A DNA stretch of 64,000 bases from Homarus americanus (GCF_018991925.1 NW_024737068.1:6687061-6751060), one strand, 5' to 3'; shown: positions 23,414 through 34,054, counted from the stretch's first letter. The notes: a model not told the origin generated them from the sequence alone. Numbers and translations: made by a program.

Positions 23414-23901
23414 TCCAACATTTCTAAATCATTTTCTTCACTCTGTTGGATCGTTCTTAATCTTCTTACTTTGTGTAAAACTAAATGAAAAATGGAAAGC
23501 AATTACTCACTATTTTTTTTTTATTGCAATACAGGAAACCAATTCTCAAACTTCAGGTAGTTAAGAATGTTATCCTTTTGTGACGATATATCTAACCGAT
23601 TCACTTTACTAATAACACAATGATATATTTCTCAAGATTCGTAAGTTAATTTAATTCTCGTAAATGTAAATGTGGTGACGTATGTAACTGAATCACTTAC
23701 GACACAGTGATGGATACTTTAAAGTTTTGTAAGTTGTTTTGCCTAACTGGTGATGTTAGAACGTGTATAGTTATCTCACTTATATAACTTACTTACGACA
23801 CTTTAATTGATGCTCCAAGGTTCGTTTATTAAGTATATTCTCCTAAATGGACATGTGGGAAGGTTTAACTGCCATACTTCAGTTACAAAGAAACAAAATG
23901 G
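23412..23901. repeat. decayed tandem array, about 90 bp units
   Basis: Loosely repeated pieces (ACTTACGACACxxTGATGxATxCTxxAAGxTTCGTAAGTT) at about 23615, 23697 and 23790 suggest an old repeat of about 90 bp. No gene. Confidence 0.45.
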
Positions 23902-24000
23902 NNNNNNNNNNNNNNNNNNNNNNNNNNNNNNNNNNNNNNNNNNNNNNNNNNNNNNNNNNNNNNNNNNNNNNNNNNNNNNNNNNNNNNNNNNNNNNNNNNN
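23902..24000. other. assembly gap
   Basis: A run of N bases directly beside an 18-bp minisatellite, so the true array is probably longer than shown. Confidence 0.99.
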
Positions 24001-24292
24001 CGCCTCTCTATCTCTCCGCGTCTCTCTATCTCTTCACGCCTCTCTATCTCTCCACGCATCTCTATCTCTCCGCGTCTCTCTATCTCTCTCCGTCTCTCTA
24101 TCTCTCCGCGTCTCTCTATCTCTCCACGCCTCTCTATCTCTCCACGCCTCTCTATCTCTCCACGCCTCTCTATCTCTCCGCGTCTCTCTATCTCTTCACG
24201 CCTCTCTATCTCTCCACGCATCTCTATCTCTCCGCGTCTCTCTATCTCTCTCCGTCTCTCTATCTCTCTCCGTCTCTCTATCTCTCCACCTA
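24001..24292. repeat. 18-bp minisatellite
   Basis: About 16 copies of CGCCTCTCTATCTCTCCA with variants (CGCG, CGCA, CTCCG) that recur in the same order, giving a visible higher-order duplication of about 125-130 bp. Confidence 0.95.
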
Positions 24293-24561
24293 TCAGTCCT
24301 CGCAGGTAATGCCACATCTCTACCACAATAAACCACAATCCCATTTTACGCACGACTATAAGAAGCGAAATCATTTTTAATAACCTCTAACAACCAGTTG
24401 GGGTAATATCCGCCCTTCTGCTCATTACGTCTAATTATCTTCCTCGACATTATTAACTCGCCAAATATGAACGATAATCACAACGCTAAAATAACTGATC
24501 GCGAAATTATGATTAACGGTATGAATTACAAGCGTTTATAAATTTAATGTGATGGTAGTGA
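24293..24561. other. unassigned DNA
   Basis: Nothing recognised. Confidence 0.35.
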
Positions 24562-24966
24562 GGGAGAGTGTGTGAGGGAGAGTGTGTGAGGGAGAGTGTG
24601 TGAGGGAGAGTGTGTGAGGGAGAGTGTGTGGGGGTGAGGGAGAGTGAGAGAGGGAGGATGGGGAAAGTAAAAGAGAAAGTATGTGTGTATGTGGAGGAGT
24701 GTCAAAAAAAAGAAAACGGGAGGGAGTTTGAGTGTAGAAGAGAAAGAGAGAAAGTAAAGGTGAGTGTGTGAGGGATAAGTGAGGAGTGAGAGAGGAAGAG
24801 AGAGTGTGTGTGTTTGGAAAAGAGTGAAAGGGTAAAGGAAGAGAGTGAATGTGTGGGAAGGAGAGTGAAAGAGAGCGAAAGAGAAAGAAAGAAGGAGATA
24901 CTAGGTTAAAGAAGAGGGAGATATACACAGACAGAGAGAGAAATAGACATGAAAAATTAGAGACAC

Positions 24967-24998
<32 letters not shown>

Positions 24999-25000
24999 CT
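24562..25000. repeat. 14-bp GTGTGTGAGGGAGA repeat and GA-rich tract
   Basis: Six tandem copies of AGTGTGTGAGGGAG, then a GAGTGAAAGAGAGAA-type purine tract ending in (GA)n at about 24966-24997. Confidence 0.88.
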
Positions 25001-25129
25001 ATATCACTGACGCTGGTTGACATACTGGCAACACTTACGTTAATACCTTTGGCTACACTGATGAACCGGTGTTAATCTCCCCACCTTAATTAAGTGTAGA
25101 GTGGACAGGACTATAACATATTTATATTT

Positions 25130-25198
25130 ATCTATCTATGTTTTTATTTATTTGTTTATTGTATGTTTTTATTTATTTATTTATTTATTTATTTATTA
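25130..25198. repeat. (TTTA)n microsatellite
   Basis: Imperfect then perfect TTTA units. Confidence 0.9.
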
Positions 25199-25451
25199 CG
25201 TTTTAAAGTTTAACTGGACGATTATCTCCAAATAGCGTAAAATATCTATATAACGAAAAGCTCCTATACATCAAACAGACTAATATGAATGGTATATGTG
25301 TCCCTCATATATAAACACATAAATAATATACGGACAGCCCACCTGACGTAAACTATTCACAACAACATCGTTAGTTAAATACCTGTAATATACATCTGTA
25401 TCACATCACTAAAAAAAAATTAATATTAATATCGGGTCATATGTTTATCAT

Positions 25452-25454
<3 letters not shown>

Positions 25455-25501
<47 letters not shown>
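25455..25501. repeat. (CA)n microsatellite
   Basis: About 23 CA units. Confidence 0.95.
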
Positions 25502-25505
<4 letters not shown>

Positions 25506-25709
25506 TTCACACGGTAGAGTCCCTGTTTAATTCATACGCCATCTTCCCCTCAACACCATTACATCATCAAGGTGAAGTTTATTAAGTTTTTCTTTTTAAC
25601 ATTGTCAGTTGAAGTAAAATATTAAACATTACGAAACTATTAGATAATGAGGGATTGAGGGAGTCGGCTAAATACGTAAGGTTGGGAATTTAACTTACGA
25701 CCATTTGGG

Positions 25710-25710
<1 letters not shown>

Positions 25711-25772
<62 letters not shown>
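25711..25772. repeat. (CT)n microsatellite
   Basis: About 31 CT units. It would act as the polypyrimidine tract of the candidate exon that follows. Confidence 0.95.
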
Positions 25773-25776
<4 letters not shown>

Positions 25777-25792
25777 TCTCTCTGTGTCGTAG

Positions 25793-25885
25793 GTGCTGAG
25801 TCAGATAAAGTGTTCTGACGTCTTTCCAGTTTATCTTACGACTCTGGGAGAATGGGGATCTTTCTCGTCTTGTTATTCCAGTTCG
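25793..25885 (+). other. candidate signal-peptide exon (weak)
   Basis: A strong 3' splice-site pattern (CT run, then TTCTCTCTGTGTCGTAG ending at 25792) is followed by 59 bases and then ATG GGG ATC TTT CTC… (25852), which encodes MGIFLVLLFQF. This ends at a consensus 5' splice site, G|GTGAGT (25886-25891), in phase 1. A short hydrophobic start in a phase-1 first coding exon is a common layout for secreted proteins. No continuing exon could be found in the window, and CT-rich DNA makes acceptor-like motifs easy to find by chance. Confidence 0.3.
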
Positions 25886-25891
25886 GTGAGT

Positions 25892-26271
25892 AACAAACAC
25901 TGTATGAGAGTCATTAGCAATTGAAGGTAGGGAGGAGGGAGGGAAAGGGAGGAAGAGGTGAAAGGAAGAAGATAGGAAGGTATGGATGGAGGTCATAAAA
26001 CAGAGGGGGTAGAGAGAATTGGATAGAAAAGGTTGTTTGAAAGAACACACACACACACACACAGAGTTGATCACTTGGACAGTTTGTTGAACACAGTTTG
26101 TCAGGTGAGAGTGACTGGCTGTAGTGCAGTGTTGTGTCTTGGGGCTGGACGAGTGAAAGAAAATGCAGACTTCTAAGAACAATGTCAGCATCTCGAGAAG
26201 AAGAAAACGAGAAAGGATGTTTGATGATTTTAATTTAAGGAAAAACGTCCTGATGTTTTGTAGGCCTAATA

Positions 26272-26304
<33 letters not shown>

Positions 26305-26422
26305 AACTTTTTTTTTTTAAACGTGGCCTCCAGCCTCCCCCAATAGCCACACCTTCGCCACCATTTATTTACCTTAATATTAAATATCCTAATACATAAG
26401 AAACTATCCTATCTGTGTTAAA
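25892..26422. other. unassigned, with (CA)n and (TAC)n runs
   Basis: Contains a short CA run (about 26045-26063) and (TAC)n at 26272-26304, then a T9 run. No supported gene. Confidence 0.45.
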
Positions 26423-27016
26423 TTAGTTGAGCCGCAGATCTATGCGGCATTCAGTGACTGTAGCCTCATAGTCGATATCTGCAGCAGTTGTCGGAGTAGG
26501 GGCAGAAGCTCTCGTTCCCCTGAGGCAGAGCAAAGCCGACCGAAGGAGAGAGAAGGACAGTCGACATCTCATCCAGGCTGTGACATAACTTCTGGGCTGC
26601 TGCTTCTGTTCGGAGATCAGCTCCGCGAGTCTGGCGTAGAAACATCTTGCACTTGGGCCCATCCCACCAGAGGTTGTGAACACTAGAGGAGTGAAGCTGC
26701 CTTGATCAACATTTTGAATTCTCTCCCCATATGCCCTTCTCTTGTCGTTCTCGTTCCTCCTATGCGCAGCATCGAGAGCTAGGTTACGGTGACAAACGGC
26801 CATGGGATCAAAAATCCTGATGTCGAAGAAAGCTCGCTGTCCCCGCGTCCAGAATCCTCGAGCACTGACGTCCACACGGGCTTCGTTAGATGTGTTTGAA
26901 GTCCTGTGTTGGAAGATCTCGCCATCCAGTGGAAGGAGGGTCGGTTCTACCATGACGTCCCGACAGATTTCCTTCAACATGTTTGCTGTGAGATCCCTTA
27001 CCTCGTCATGCCTCAT
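26423..27016 (-). mobile_element. TE-associated nuclease-like domain, 5'-truncated
   Basis: An intact open frame of 197 codons with balanced composition, unlike its AT-rich flanks. It begins RHDEVRDLTANMLKEICRDV and contains VEPTLLPLDGE, ARVDVSARGFW, AFFDIRIFDP, DKRRAYGERI, GSFTPLVFTTSGGMGP, FYARLAEL and RLSFSLLRSA. I recognise this as a protein family abundant in cnidarian, mollusc and fish genomes. There a CxC…HALxC…GG zinc motif and reverse-transcriptase-linked sequence usually precede it. The spaced E…VD…FFDI pattern resembles a PD-(D/E)XK nuclease core (inference). Here the upstream part is replaced by ACT/AAT simple repeats at 27017, so the ATG is probably internal. It ends in a normal stop. 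The element clade is not certain. Confidence 0.65.
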
Positions 27017-27165
27017 ACTACTACTACTACCACTACTACTACATACTAATAATACTAATACTGCTACTACTACTACTACTACTACTAATAATAATAAAAT
27101 AATAATAAGAAAATATAATAGGAATAAATTAATAATAATAATAACAATAATAATGACAAAAACAT
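27017..27165. repeat. (ACT)n and (AAT)n triplet repeats
   Basis: TACTACTAC runs grade into AATAATAAT, starting exactly where the nuclease-like frame loses homology. Confidence 0.9.
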
Positions 27166-27459
27166 AATACCGCGTTTGCCGTTATTAAATACCAGTGTAT
27201 CAAAATATTACCTTAAATAACACACTCTTTTTCATTTTGTTTTTTCATTTTTCCACAAGTTTATGGTGTGATAAAAACTCGCATTACCCTCACGCACCAC
27301 AACACTTAATAATAATAATAACATAACATTTTGTACAGGTTAACGCGCGGTGACGAGAACTGAGACCCATCACAAACTTTCGCCCTATCCTCGTCGCCAA
27401 AATTTACCCCCAGGACACTAAAGTTTTAATAGTTTGGCGAGATAGATGTTTTGGAAGGG
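27166..27459. other. unassigned DNA
   Basis: Nothing recognised beyond a short AAT run near 27308. Confidence 0.35.
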
Positions 27460-27825
27460 AAGGGAGGGAGGAAGGGAGGCTGGGTAGGGAAGGAGAGAGG
27501 GAGGCAGAGCGGAAGGGGTGAGAAAATGGGAGGAGGGGAGAAAAAGTGGGAAGAGGGAGAGAGGGAGGGAGCGGGGGGAAGAAGGAAGAAAGATGAAGGG
27601 AAGGAATGAGGGAATGGGAGGAAGGAGAAGGGGGAGGGAAGGAGGGAGAGAGAGGTAGAGGAGAGAGAGAGAGGAGGAAGGAAAAGAGGGGGAAGAGAGA
27701 GAGAAGGGGAGGAAAAGTGGGAGGGAGTGAGGGAAAGAGAGAGTGTGGGAATGAGAGGAGAGAAGGAGGGAAGGAGAGAAGGAGGGACGGGAGGAAGAGG
27801 AGGGAGGGACGGGTAGAGTAGTTAG
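27460..27825. repeat. G-rich polypurine tract (GGGA/GGAA)
   Basis: Nearly pure purine on the plus strand with repeated GGGAGGGAGG and GAGAGAGA blocks. Mirror-symmetric stretches could form triplex DNA, and several G3 runs lie close together. Confidence 0.9.
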
Positions 27826-27861
27826 TAGGCGACATTGGTGTGTGTTTGTGAGTGTGTTTAT

Positions 27862-28045
27862 GTCATCCAACTTTGTTCATCCATTCTTTTTATCAACTTA
27901 GTTCACCCACATCCACCTTGTTCACTCATCTTGTTCATCCATCACTAATCATCTGCCTTGAATCACCCACCTTTGTTCAACCACCTTCATTATTCCAAAT
28001 CTTGTTCATCCATATTTGCTCAGTCGCCTTTTGTTGTCCACCTCG
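27862..28045. repeat. decayed minisatellite, 'cttgttcatccatc' units
   Basis: CTTTGTTCATCCATC/CACCTTGTTCACTCATC variants recur about nine times with a period near 17-25 bp. Confidence 0.75.
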
Positions 28046-28085
28046 ACACGTGTAAATATTTGGAAGATTAATAAAGACACAAAGG

Positions 28086-28088
<3 letters not shown>

Positions 28089-28124
<36 letters not shown>
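28089..28124. repeat. (GA)n microsatellite
   Basis: About 18 GA units. Confidence 0.95.
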
Positions 28125-28126
<2 letters not shown>

Positions 28127-29019
28127 TTCAAATAAATCTCTAGTTTACACAATAAGAAAAAATTAAGTTATTTTCTTATAACTCAAACGAAGGTTAATAT
28201 CTTTCTCGAAATAAATCAACAGCACAAGAACAAAGGTTGATTATAAAGGTAAACAACAAAGAACACTTGAAGTTAACAAAGATGTAAAATAAAAAACCGC
28301 TGTATTCTCAAAGGTTCATGCAGTGATAATATTCGTCCTAATCACCCCCCCCCCCCCAAGGATGTGTGAGTCTTGGTGTTATTATGACGCCATATTGCTG
28401 GAGTAATAAAAGTGATTTGGTATAATTGAGATAAATCGTTTCTCTCAATTTAAGGGGAATACACGTATGGACACTTGAGACTCTATGCTGGTGTCGTAAG
28501 AATGAATCACTTAAGTAGTTTTCACATCTACGAGAAAAAATGAACGTAAGACTTTTAAGAATCTATAATTTCATCGTATCTTAAGTGAACTACTGTATTT
28601 AAATAAATTCTTTCATCTTTACTTAAGAATAATTTATTTACATAAAACTGAGAATCCCAACACAGATTTTTTTCCCTCGAGTTCATACATTTTCGTTTTA
28701 CATATCAATATTTATTTTTTCTTTTCGAATTTATTTTAATTAGGGTAGATTTTTTTCCTGGAGTCGTCAATACAATATTAATTTATAGATTTTTTTTATA
28801 TTATATTTGACAAAAGCGATGATGAGTCGGTGATATTTTTATTGAATATAACTAAGAAATTCTTATTATTATAATTGACGCCACATAAATCATTTTCAAA
28901 TAGATTTTAATTATATCACGTAAGCAATTAATTATTAGAGAACATGTTGTGATATTGTGCCGAAGTTATTGTTGTGTGGATGATAATGTTGTTATTGTTA
29001 TGTCTGTCTGTTTGTCTTG

Positions 29020-29021
<2 letters not shown>
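28125..29021. other. unassigned AT-rich DNA
   Basis: No gene. A C13 run lies near 28346-28358. Confidence 0.4.
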
Positions 29022-29066
<45 letters not shown>

Positions 29067-29082
29067 TCTCTCTCTCTCTCTC
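29022..29082. repeat. (CT)n microsatellite
   Basis: About 30 CT units with single interruptions. Confidence 0.93.
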
Positions 29083-29259
29083 CCTCTCACTCCAGCACCT
29101 GTATTTTGAAAAGGTCGCAAGTTTATATTCCCTCATAAGTGAGGTCGTAAGATTATACACCTAACTGCATGATTTAAATATTAAGAAAATTACCAACTTA
29201 CGCTCACCAATTTTAAAGCCTGATTTTTATGAAGTATTTTCACGCCTTTTTTAATTATA

Positions 29260-29264
<5 letters not shown>

Positions 29265-29351
<87 letters not shown>
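29265..29351. repeat. (AT)n microsatellite
   Basis: About 43 AT units. Confidence 0.96.
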
Positions 29352-29354
<3 letters not shown>

Positions 29355-29829
29355 GTTCCCTAAAAATTCACACGTCGACATTTGGCTGTGACGTCATTGA
29401 AGGTAAGAAGATTGGCCACGGTGAAGCCACTGAAAACATTAATAATTTTTCGCCTTTTTCTAACTCAATTCATTTAAGACAATCATTATACAACTATTTA
29501 AATACCGATATTATATTATAACTACTTCATGCTCTAATAAAAAAAAATATATATGTATGTAAAATACGTCTTAGCAAACTATCATAACTGAGGAAATTCC
29601 CTTGTCAACTTAAAAGAAAAAAAATTATCCTATGCTTGAGAATCTTGGCCCCGAGGCTTTAGTTACGACACCACACGTTAACCAACTCTATTTACTAGCT
29701 AAGAACTTCCCGGTGGCCAACAGAAGGTCCCCCCGAGTGGAAGAATCGCATCTTGGCCGACTTAATAACAAACATTCTAAGGTGTTGTCGTGGTGGGTGA
29801 AAGTGAGAGTAAAGATATGGGGGAAAAAT
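29352..29829. other. unassigned DNA
   Basis: A 73-codon open frame (29632-29853) lies in less AT-rich sequence but has no domain I recognise. Confidence 0.35.
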
Positions 29830-30075
29830 GCAAGTGAAGGTGTCTGTTTGTGAAGGGGGTTAGGAAAGATTCAGTGAAGGTGTGGGCAAAATTAAATGAA
29901 AGTGAGTGAAAATGAGAGTGAAGGTTTGAGTAAAAACAAGTGAAAGTGTGAGTTTGAGCAAATATGTGAGTGAAATAAAGAATGATAATGTAAGTGTGAA
30001 TAAAAGTGAGCGAAAGTGAGAGTGAAGGTGAGAGTGAAGGCGTGGGTGAAAGTAAGAGGGAGAGAAGGTAGAAAG
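29830..30075. repeat. decayed GTGAAAGTGAGAGTGAAGG minisatellite
   Basis: Variants of GTGAGAGTGAAGGT recur about fifteen times. Confidence 0.8.
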
Positions 30076-30099
30076 AGAGAGTAAAAAAAAAGCTTCTTT

Positions 30100-30345
30100 A
30101 AAATTCTACTTCCTCCTTCTCCTCCTCCCACCTGTCTTCCCTCCTCTCCTCCTTTCTCCCTATTAACCCAATCCTCCTTCTTTCTCATCCCCCTTTCTGT
30201 CACCTCTCTTTCTTTTCATCCTCGTCATTTCCCCTCACCTCCCTACTCCCTTCCCCACCCTCCTTCACTCCCCTGACTTCCTTACCTACCTACCTTCCTC
30301 CTCATCTGCCTCCTTCCCTCTCCATCTCCTTCTCACCCCCTTTTA
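30100..30345. repeat. pyrimidine-rich CTCCTT tract
   Basis: C/T-rich, with CCTCCT and TTCCCT words throughout. Confidence 0.75.
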
Positions 30346-30679
30346 CCTATACTGATTAAGGGCTATCACAAAATAATTATGTAGTACTCGTCAGATTACA
30401 TTTCGAATCTGGTAATCAAATCTGGTGTCCGTAGTTACTGAAAGATATTACTAAGAGGAGCAAACAGGCCATAGATCCAACACTGAGGAGAGATTAACCA
30501 AGCTAATTAACCTTCACTGGCCTATAGAAGTTTTAAAGGTGATATGTTGGAAGACTCTTAAGATATTGTTATGGTATGATGGTCAGTCTGTTGAAGGGAG
30601 AGCCCGACATAATATATGACAGTAAAGTGTTTCTGGAGTAGAATTGTAAATATTTGTAAGTAGTTACCCTGATACATGT

Positions 30680-30871
30680 TCAAAAGTCTTGAACACTTAG
30701 CAATATCTGGCATCTACTTCTGAGTTATACATATATGAATGGGATATACTAATAACACTAATTGTCATCACATATTATGCCTGAACCACAAAATGGGATA
30801 AAACTCTCCTTAATACCTAAGATTTTCGGGTACTTACATGCCAAATACTGTCAAGTGTTCAAGACTTTTGA
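30680..30871. mobile_element. MITE-like element with 34-bp inverted ends
   Basis: The left end (30680-30713), beginning TCAAAAGTCTTGAACACTTA, is the reverse complement of 30838-30871 at about 30 of 34 positions. Total length is 192 bp with an AT-rich non-coding core. No clear target-site duplication is visible. Confidence 0.65.
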
Positions 30872-31098
30872 CCCCGAATTTGCGTCGTTAATTCAAGCAT
30901 AGAGAGAAGTTTTCTGAAGAATTTGGATAATGTGTTCATAGGTCAATTATTATGAGTGGCAGATCAGGAGCTGGAGACCATGCCTAAGATCCTTCTCCAG
31001 GATGGCCATCTGCCAGTATGTTATACTAGGAGGTGTAAACAACATTCACTAATATTTATTTTTCTTTAACCGCCTTTGCGTTCTAAACAAAATTATTT

Positions 31099-31887
31099 AT
31101 GACTTTAAAGTTTTTCTCGGCTGTTTTGCTGTGGCTGGTGGTGGTGAGGGCGGTGTACAGCTCGCTGGGGCATGAACACCCCAACTTCGGCATCGGCTTG
31201 CAGGTGTTCAGTAAACACTACTGGCCCGGGGGCACCATCCCCTACGAGTTTTCTCCCCACTTGGACAAGGTTACCCAAAAGAAAATCACGTTCGCTATGT
31301 GGTATCTGAGCATACACTCCTGTGTACGCTTCATAGAGATTCAGAGTGACGAGGAAGTTCACCGGGTGATGATTAAACCGTCCAAGGGCTCCTGCTCCAC
31401 CAACATCGGCTACAAACCCGATACGCTCACCTTCCGGCAACTGTTCCTCGTAGGCCCTTCCTGCACTGTCTCCAAATGGCACCTGATGCACCAAATACTG
31501 CTGCTGGCCGGCCTCTACCCCGAACAGAGACATTACAACCGTGTCAGGTACCTGCTGGTGGATATGGAAGCCATCCAGCAGGACCACCATCTGGAGTACG
31601 CTAAGCTTAAGGGTGCTTTTGGGTTCCTGATGACTCTGGGTCTTCCCTACGACCCCACCAGCCTCTTGCACTACAACAACAATATCTTCTCCGTCGACGA
31701 CAACATCCAGACGATGTTGCTAAAGGTGAAGGAGTTCAACGGCACTCTAGGTCAGCGGGAAGACTTCAGCGCCACGGATCGAGCCCGTCTCAACCGCCTG
31801 TACATGTGTTGGGGTCACTACCTGGGCGACGACCTGCCTGGCGCGGTGCCTTACCTCTACTGGTTCAACACCTTTCTCAGCCCCTGA
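31099..31887 (+). CDS. astacin-family (M12A) protein, catalytically dead
   Basis: A 262-residue secreted astacin homologue in one uninterrupted exon. Residues 1-20 form a hydrophobic signal peptide (FFSAVLLWLVVV). The astacin fold opens at WPGGTIPYEF (42-51) and IT..M..SCVRF (63-78). All four disulfide cysteines are present (C75, C99, C122, C237), as are the fold end LGQREDFSATDRARLNRLYMC and one N-glycosylation site (N214-G-T). The zinc motif HExxHxxGxxHE is HQILLLAGLYPE (131-142). The first His, Gly and last Glu stay, but catalytic Glu is Gln132, the second His is Leu135 and the third is Pro141. The Met-turn SxMHY is SLLHY (188-192), keeping the Tyr. No FxGD activation switch is seen, as only about 20 residues separate signal and domain. 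Hydrolysis is therefore not expected, and a binding or regulatory role is inference. Codons are GC-rich against AT-rich flanks. The start is chosen because it begins the signal peptide. A young pseudogene is less likely because the frame is intact. Confidence 0.88.
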   Translation: MTLKFFSAVLLWLVVVRAVYSSLGHEHPNFGIGLQVFSKHYWPGGTIPYEFSPHLDKVTQKKITFAMWYLSIHSCVRFIEIQSDEEVHRVMIKPSKGSCSTNIGYKPDTLTFRQLFLVGPSCTVSKWHLMHQILLLAGLYPEQRHYNRVRYLLVDMEAIQQDHHLEYAKLKGAFGFLMTLGLPYDPTSLLHYNNNIFSVDDNIQTMLLKVKEFNGTLGQREDFSATDRARLNRLYMCWGHYLGDDLPGAVPYLYWFNTFLSP

Positions 31888-32045
31888 TGTGTCTCCCTCA
31901 CCTCACTTTACCTCCTTTAATTTTTTAATCAAAATATATTTCCTTATTTATACTACGTCAACAACAAACATATATATAACACCGACCACAACAACGACGA
32001 TAACTACAATAACCACAAGAGAAGCAAAACGACGAAAGCAAGTGA

Positions 32046-32051
32046 ATTAAA
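32046..32051 (+). promoter_or_regulatory. possible poly(A) signal ATTAAA
   Basis: The common variant hexamer ATTAAA lies about 160 bp after the astacin-like stop codon. No canonical AATAAA occurs nearer. Confidence 0.3.
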
Positions 32052-32143
32052 AATATTTTAAAAGCTGACCATTATTATTCTAAGATTTTATTTCCTAAAG
32101 TACCCGAGTTCCTGTATTATTTTTGGGGATTTGCATAATTAAC

Positions 32144-32144
32144 A

Positions 32145-32184
<40 letters not shown>

Positions 32185-32262
32185 TCTCTCTGTCTCTCTC
32201 TCCAGGATATAAATGTTATCTTAGTTGATTTTAGACCTAAGGTGTGTGTGTGTGTGTGTGTG
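32144..32262. repeat. (CT)n followed by (GT)n
   Basis: CT run 32144-32202 and GT run 32241-32262. Confidence 0.93.
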
Positions 32263-32650
32263 TAATCTCAAAAGAAATACAAACATGCCACATAATATAA
32301 CAAGCAAATAAAAAAATAAAGACAAAAGACAAACAATTTAACAGACCCTACGAAATTACAAACACTAATGCAAACAAATAAATAAGACACCAACATGGCA
32401 TCAGCAAACAATTATTCAAGCAGAAGCATAGACAGACGTAAACAAAGACAAACAAGGCACCTAACAAACAAAACATCAAATAAAAACACTAATCAAGACA
32501 AACCAAACAACTGCAAACAGGGCACCAAACACCCACAATTAACCACAAACAGCCACAGAACCACAAATAAGTGCCAACAGATGTAAACAAACAAACAAAC
32601 AAACAAACAAACAAATACAAACATGACACACACAACACAAACTATAAAAC
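32263..32650. repeat. A-rich AAACA degenerate repeat
   Basis: ACAAACAAA/CAAACAACAA words dominate, ending in a perfect (AAAC)7 run near 32586-32614. Confidence 0.75.
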
Positions 32651-32790
32651 TAAATTCAGCCTCTGAATCCCCGCCAGGTAGATCGGTCCTAATTACCATA
32701 ATGAGTTGGCCAGGTAACGAACAGGTCATCTGTGGGGTGTTGAAAGAGAAAGAGAGAGAAGGGGAGGAGAAAGAAAGAAAGTTGGAGAAA

Positions 32791-32794
<4 letters not shown>

Positions 32795-32861
<67 letters not shown>

Positions 32862-32950
32862 AGAAAGAGAGAGACAGGGAAACGAGAGATAAAGACAGAA
32901 AGAAAAGACAAAAGAAAGCAGAAAGAGAGATAACGAAAGACAGAAAGATT
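32795..32950. repeat. (GA)n and purine tract
   Basis: A GA run of about 62 bp followed by AAGAAAGAGAGACAGGG-like purine sequence. Confidence 0.93.
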
Positions 32951-33217
32951 CCCAGACGAGCAAATAGACTCAGTGATAAAAAAAAAATAAAATAAAACAG
33001 CAACCTTTCACGTCTGTTGGAAGAGTTGCCACTAAGTGTATTAACGGGACGACTCACACGTGTTATAAGACCTAATGTTACTCACTGACACACACTACCT
33101 CACACTGTCACTTACCTGTGTACTTAATTAACACTCAGGTAACCTTCACTGCAATTAGTATGAGTTGTTGTTTTTTAATTGTGATAATTGAATTAACTCA
33201 AGGTAATATGAGATAAT

Positions 33218-33590
33218 GGGTTGTATGCATGTATGTATGTATGTGTGTGTGTATGCATGTATGTATGTATGTATGTATGCATATATGTATATATGTTTAA
33301 ATAGATAGGTAAATCGACAGATATACAACCAGACAGACAGACAGACAGACAGCCCAGGAAGGAGATAAATTTAAAAAACAACAACAACAAACAAACAAGG
33401 AGCAAAACAAAAGAATAAAAGCAACCAGGGGAATAAGCAAGACAACCAGAAAGACAAACAAACCAAGAGAGAGAAACAGAAAGACAGAAAAAGAGAGACA
33501 GACAGACAGAAAAATAAAGAGAGAGAGAGAGAAAGAGAAAGATAAAAAGAAAAAGAGAGAGAAAGAGAGAAAGAAAATACATTACACCCC
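33218..33590. repeat. compound (ATGT)n, (GACA)n and GA-rich repeats
   Basis: ATGT units 33218-33300, GACA units near 33331-33351, CAA units, then GA-rich sequence. Confidence 0.88.
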
Positions 33591-33846
33591 TTATTCTCTT
33601 CCTTCTCTTAATCTTCTTTACATCAAAACTCTATACCTCCTTATCCACCATTCCTCTACCCCCTTCATTTATCAGGTTTATCATCATTCTCTTTTTTCTT
33701 TCTTATCGTCCAATTTGCAAATGAGGCGCCGACGTCTTGATACTCGCGACAGACAAATTAGATAGATTAAATAGGTACTGGGGGGGGAGGGGTTGAGGTT
33801 AATTTCACTGAGTACCTTATTGGAGTCTCCTGGGTCAGTGCTTTGT

Positions 33847-33886
33847 ATGTGTGTGTGTGTGTGTGTGTGTGAAAGGGAGGGAGGAG

Positions 33887-33931
<45 letters not shown>
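33847..33931. repeat. (GT)n and (GA)n microsatellites
   Basis: GT run 33847-33871 and GA run 33888-33931. Confidence 0.95.
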
Positions 33932-33935
<4 letters not shown>

Positions 33936-34031
33936 GTGTCCAAGCTAAAAGTCATCAGGTACTCGCGGCGGCCTCACACACACGCGCTATAGTTCACCTG
34001 CGTCTTCAACACCTGCACTTATTAGTTCCTC

Positions 34032-34054
34032 ATGAGTAATACAAACAACTCCAG
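34032..34054 (+). other. candidate 5' exon end (very weak)
   Basis: An ATG (34032) opens a seven-codon frame (MSNTNNS) that ends in CCAG|GTAAGA, a near-perfect donor (34055-34060), in a GC-richer 120-bp stretch just after a GA run. No downstream exon found; could be chance. Confidence 0.15.

Noticed and set aside
25640..26350. 236-codon minus-strand frame
   Set aside because: Dominated by Arg-Glu and Ser runs from CT and TAC microsatellites, with no domain between them.
31105..31671. 188-codon antisense frame opposite the astacin-like gene
   Set aside because: Shadow of the GC-rich coding strand; no recognisable domain and the sense strand explains the sequence.
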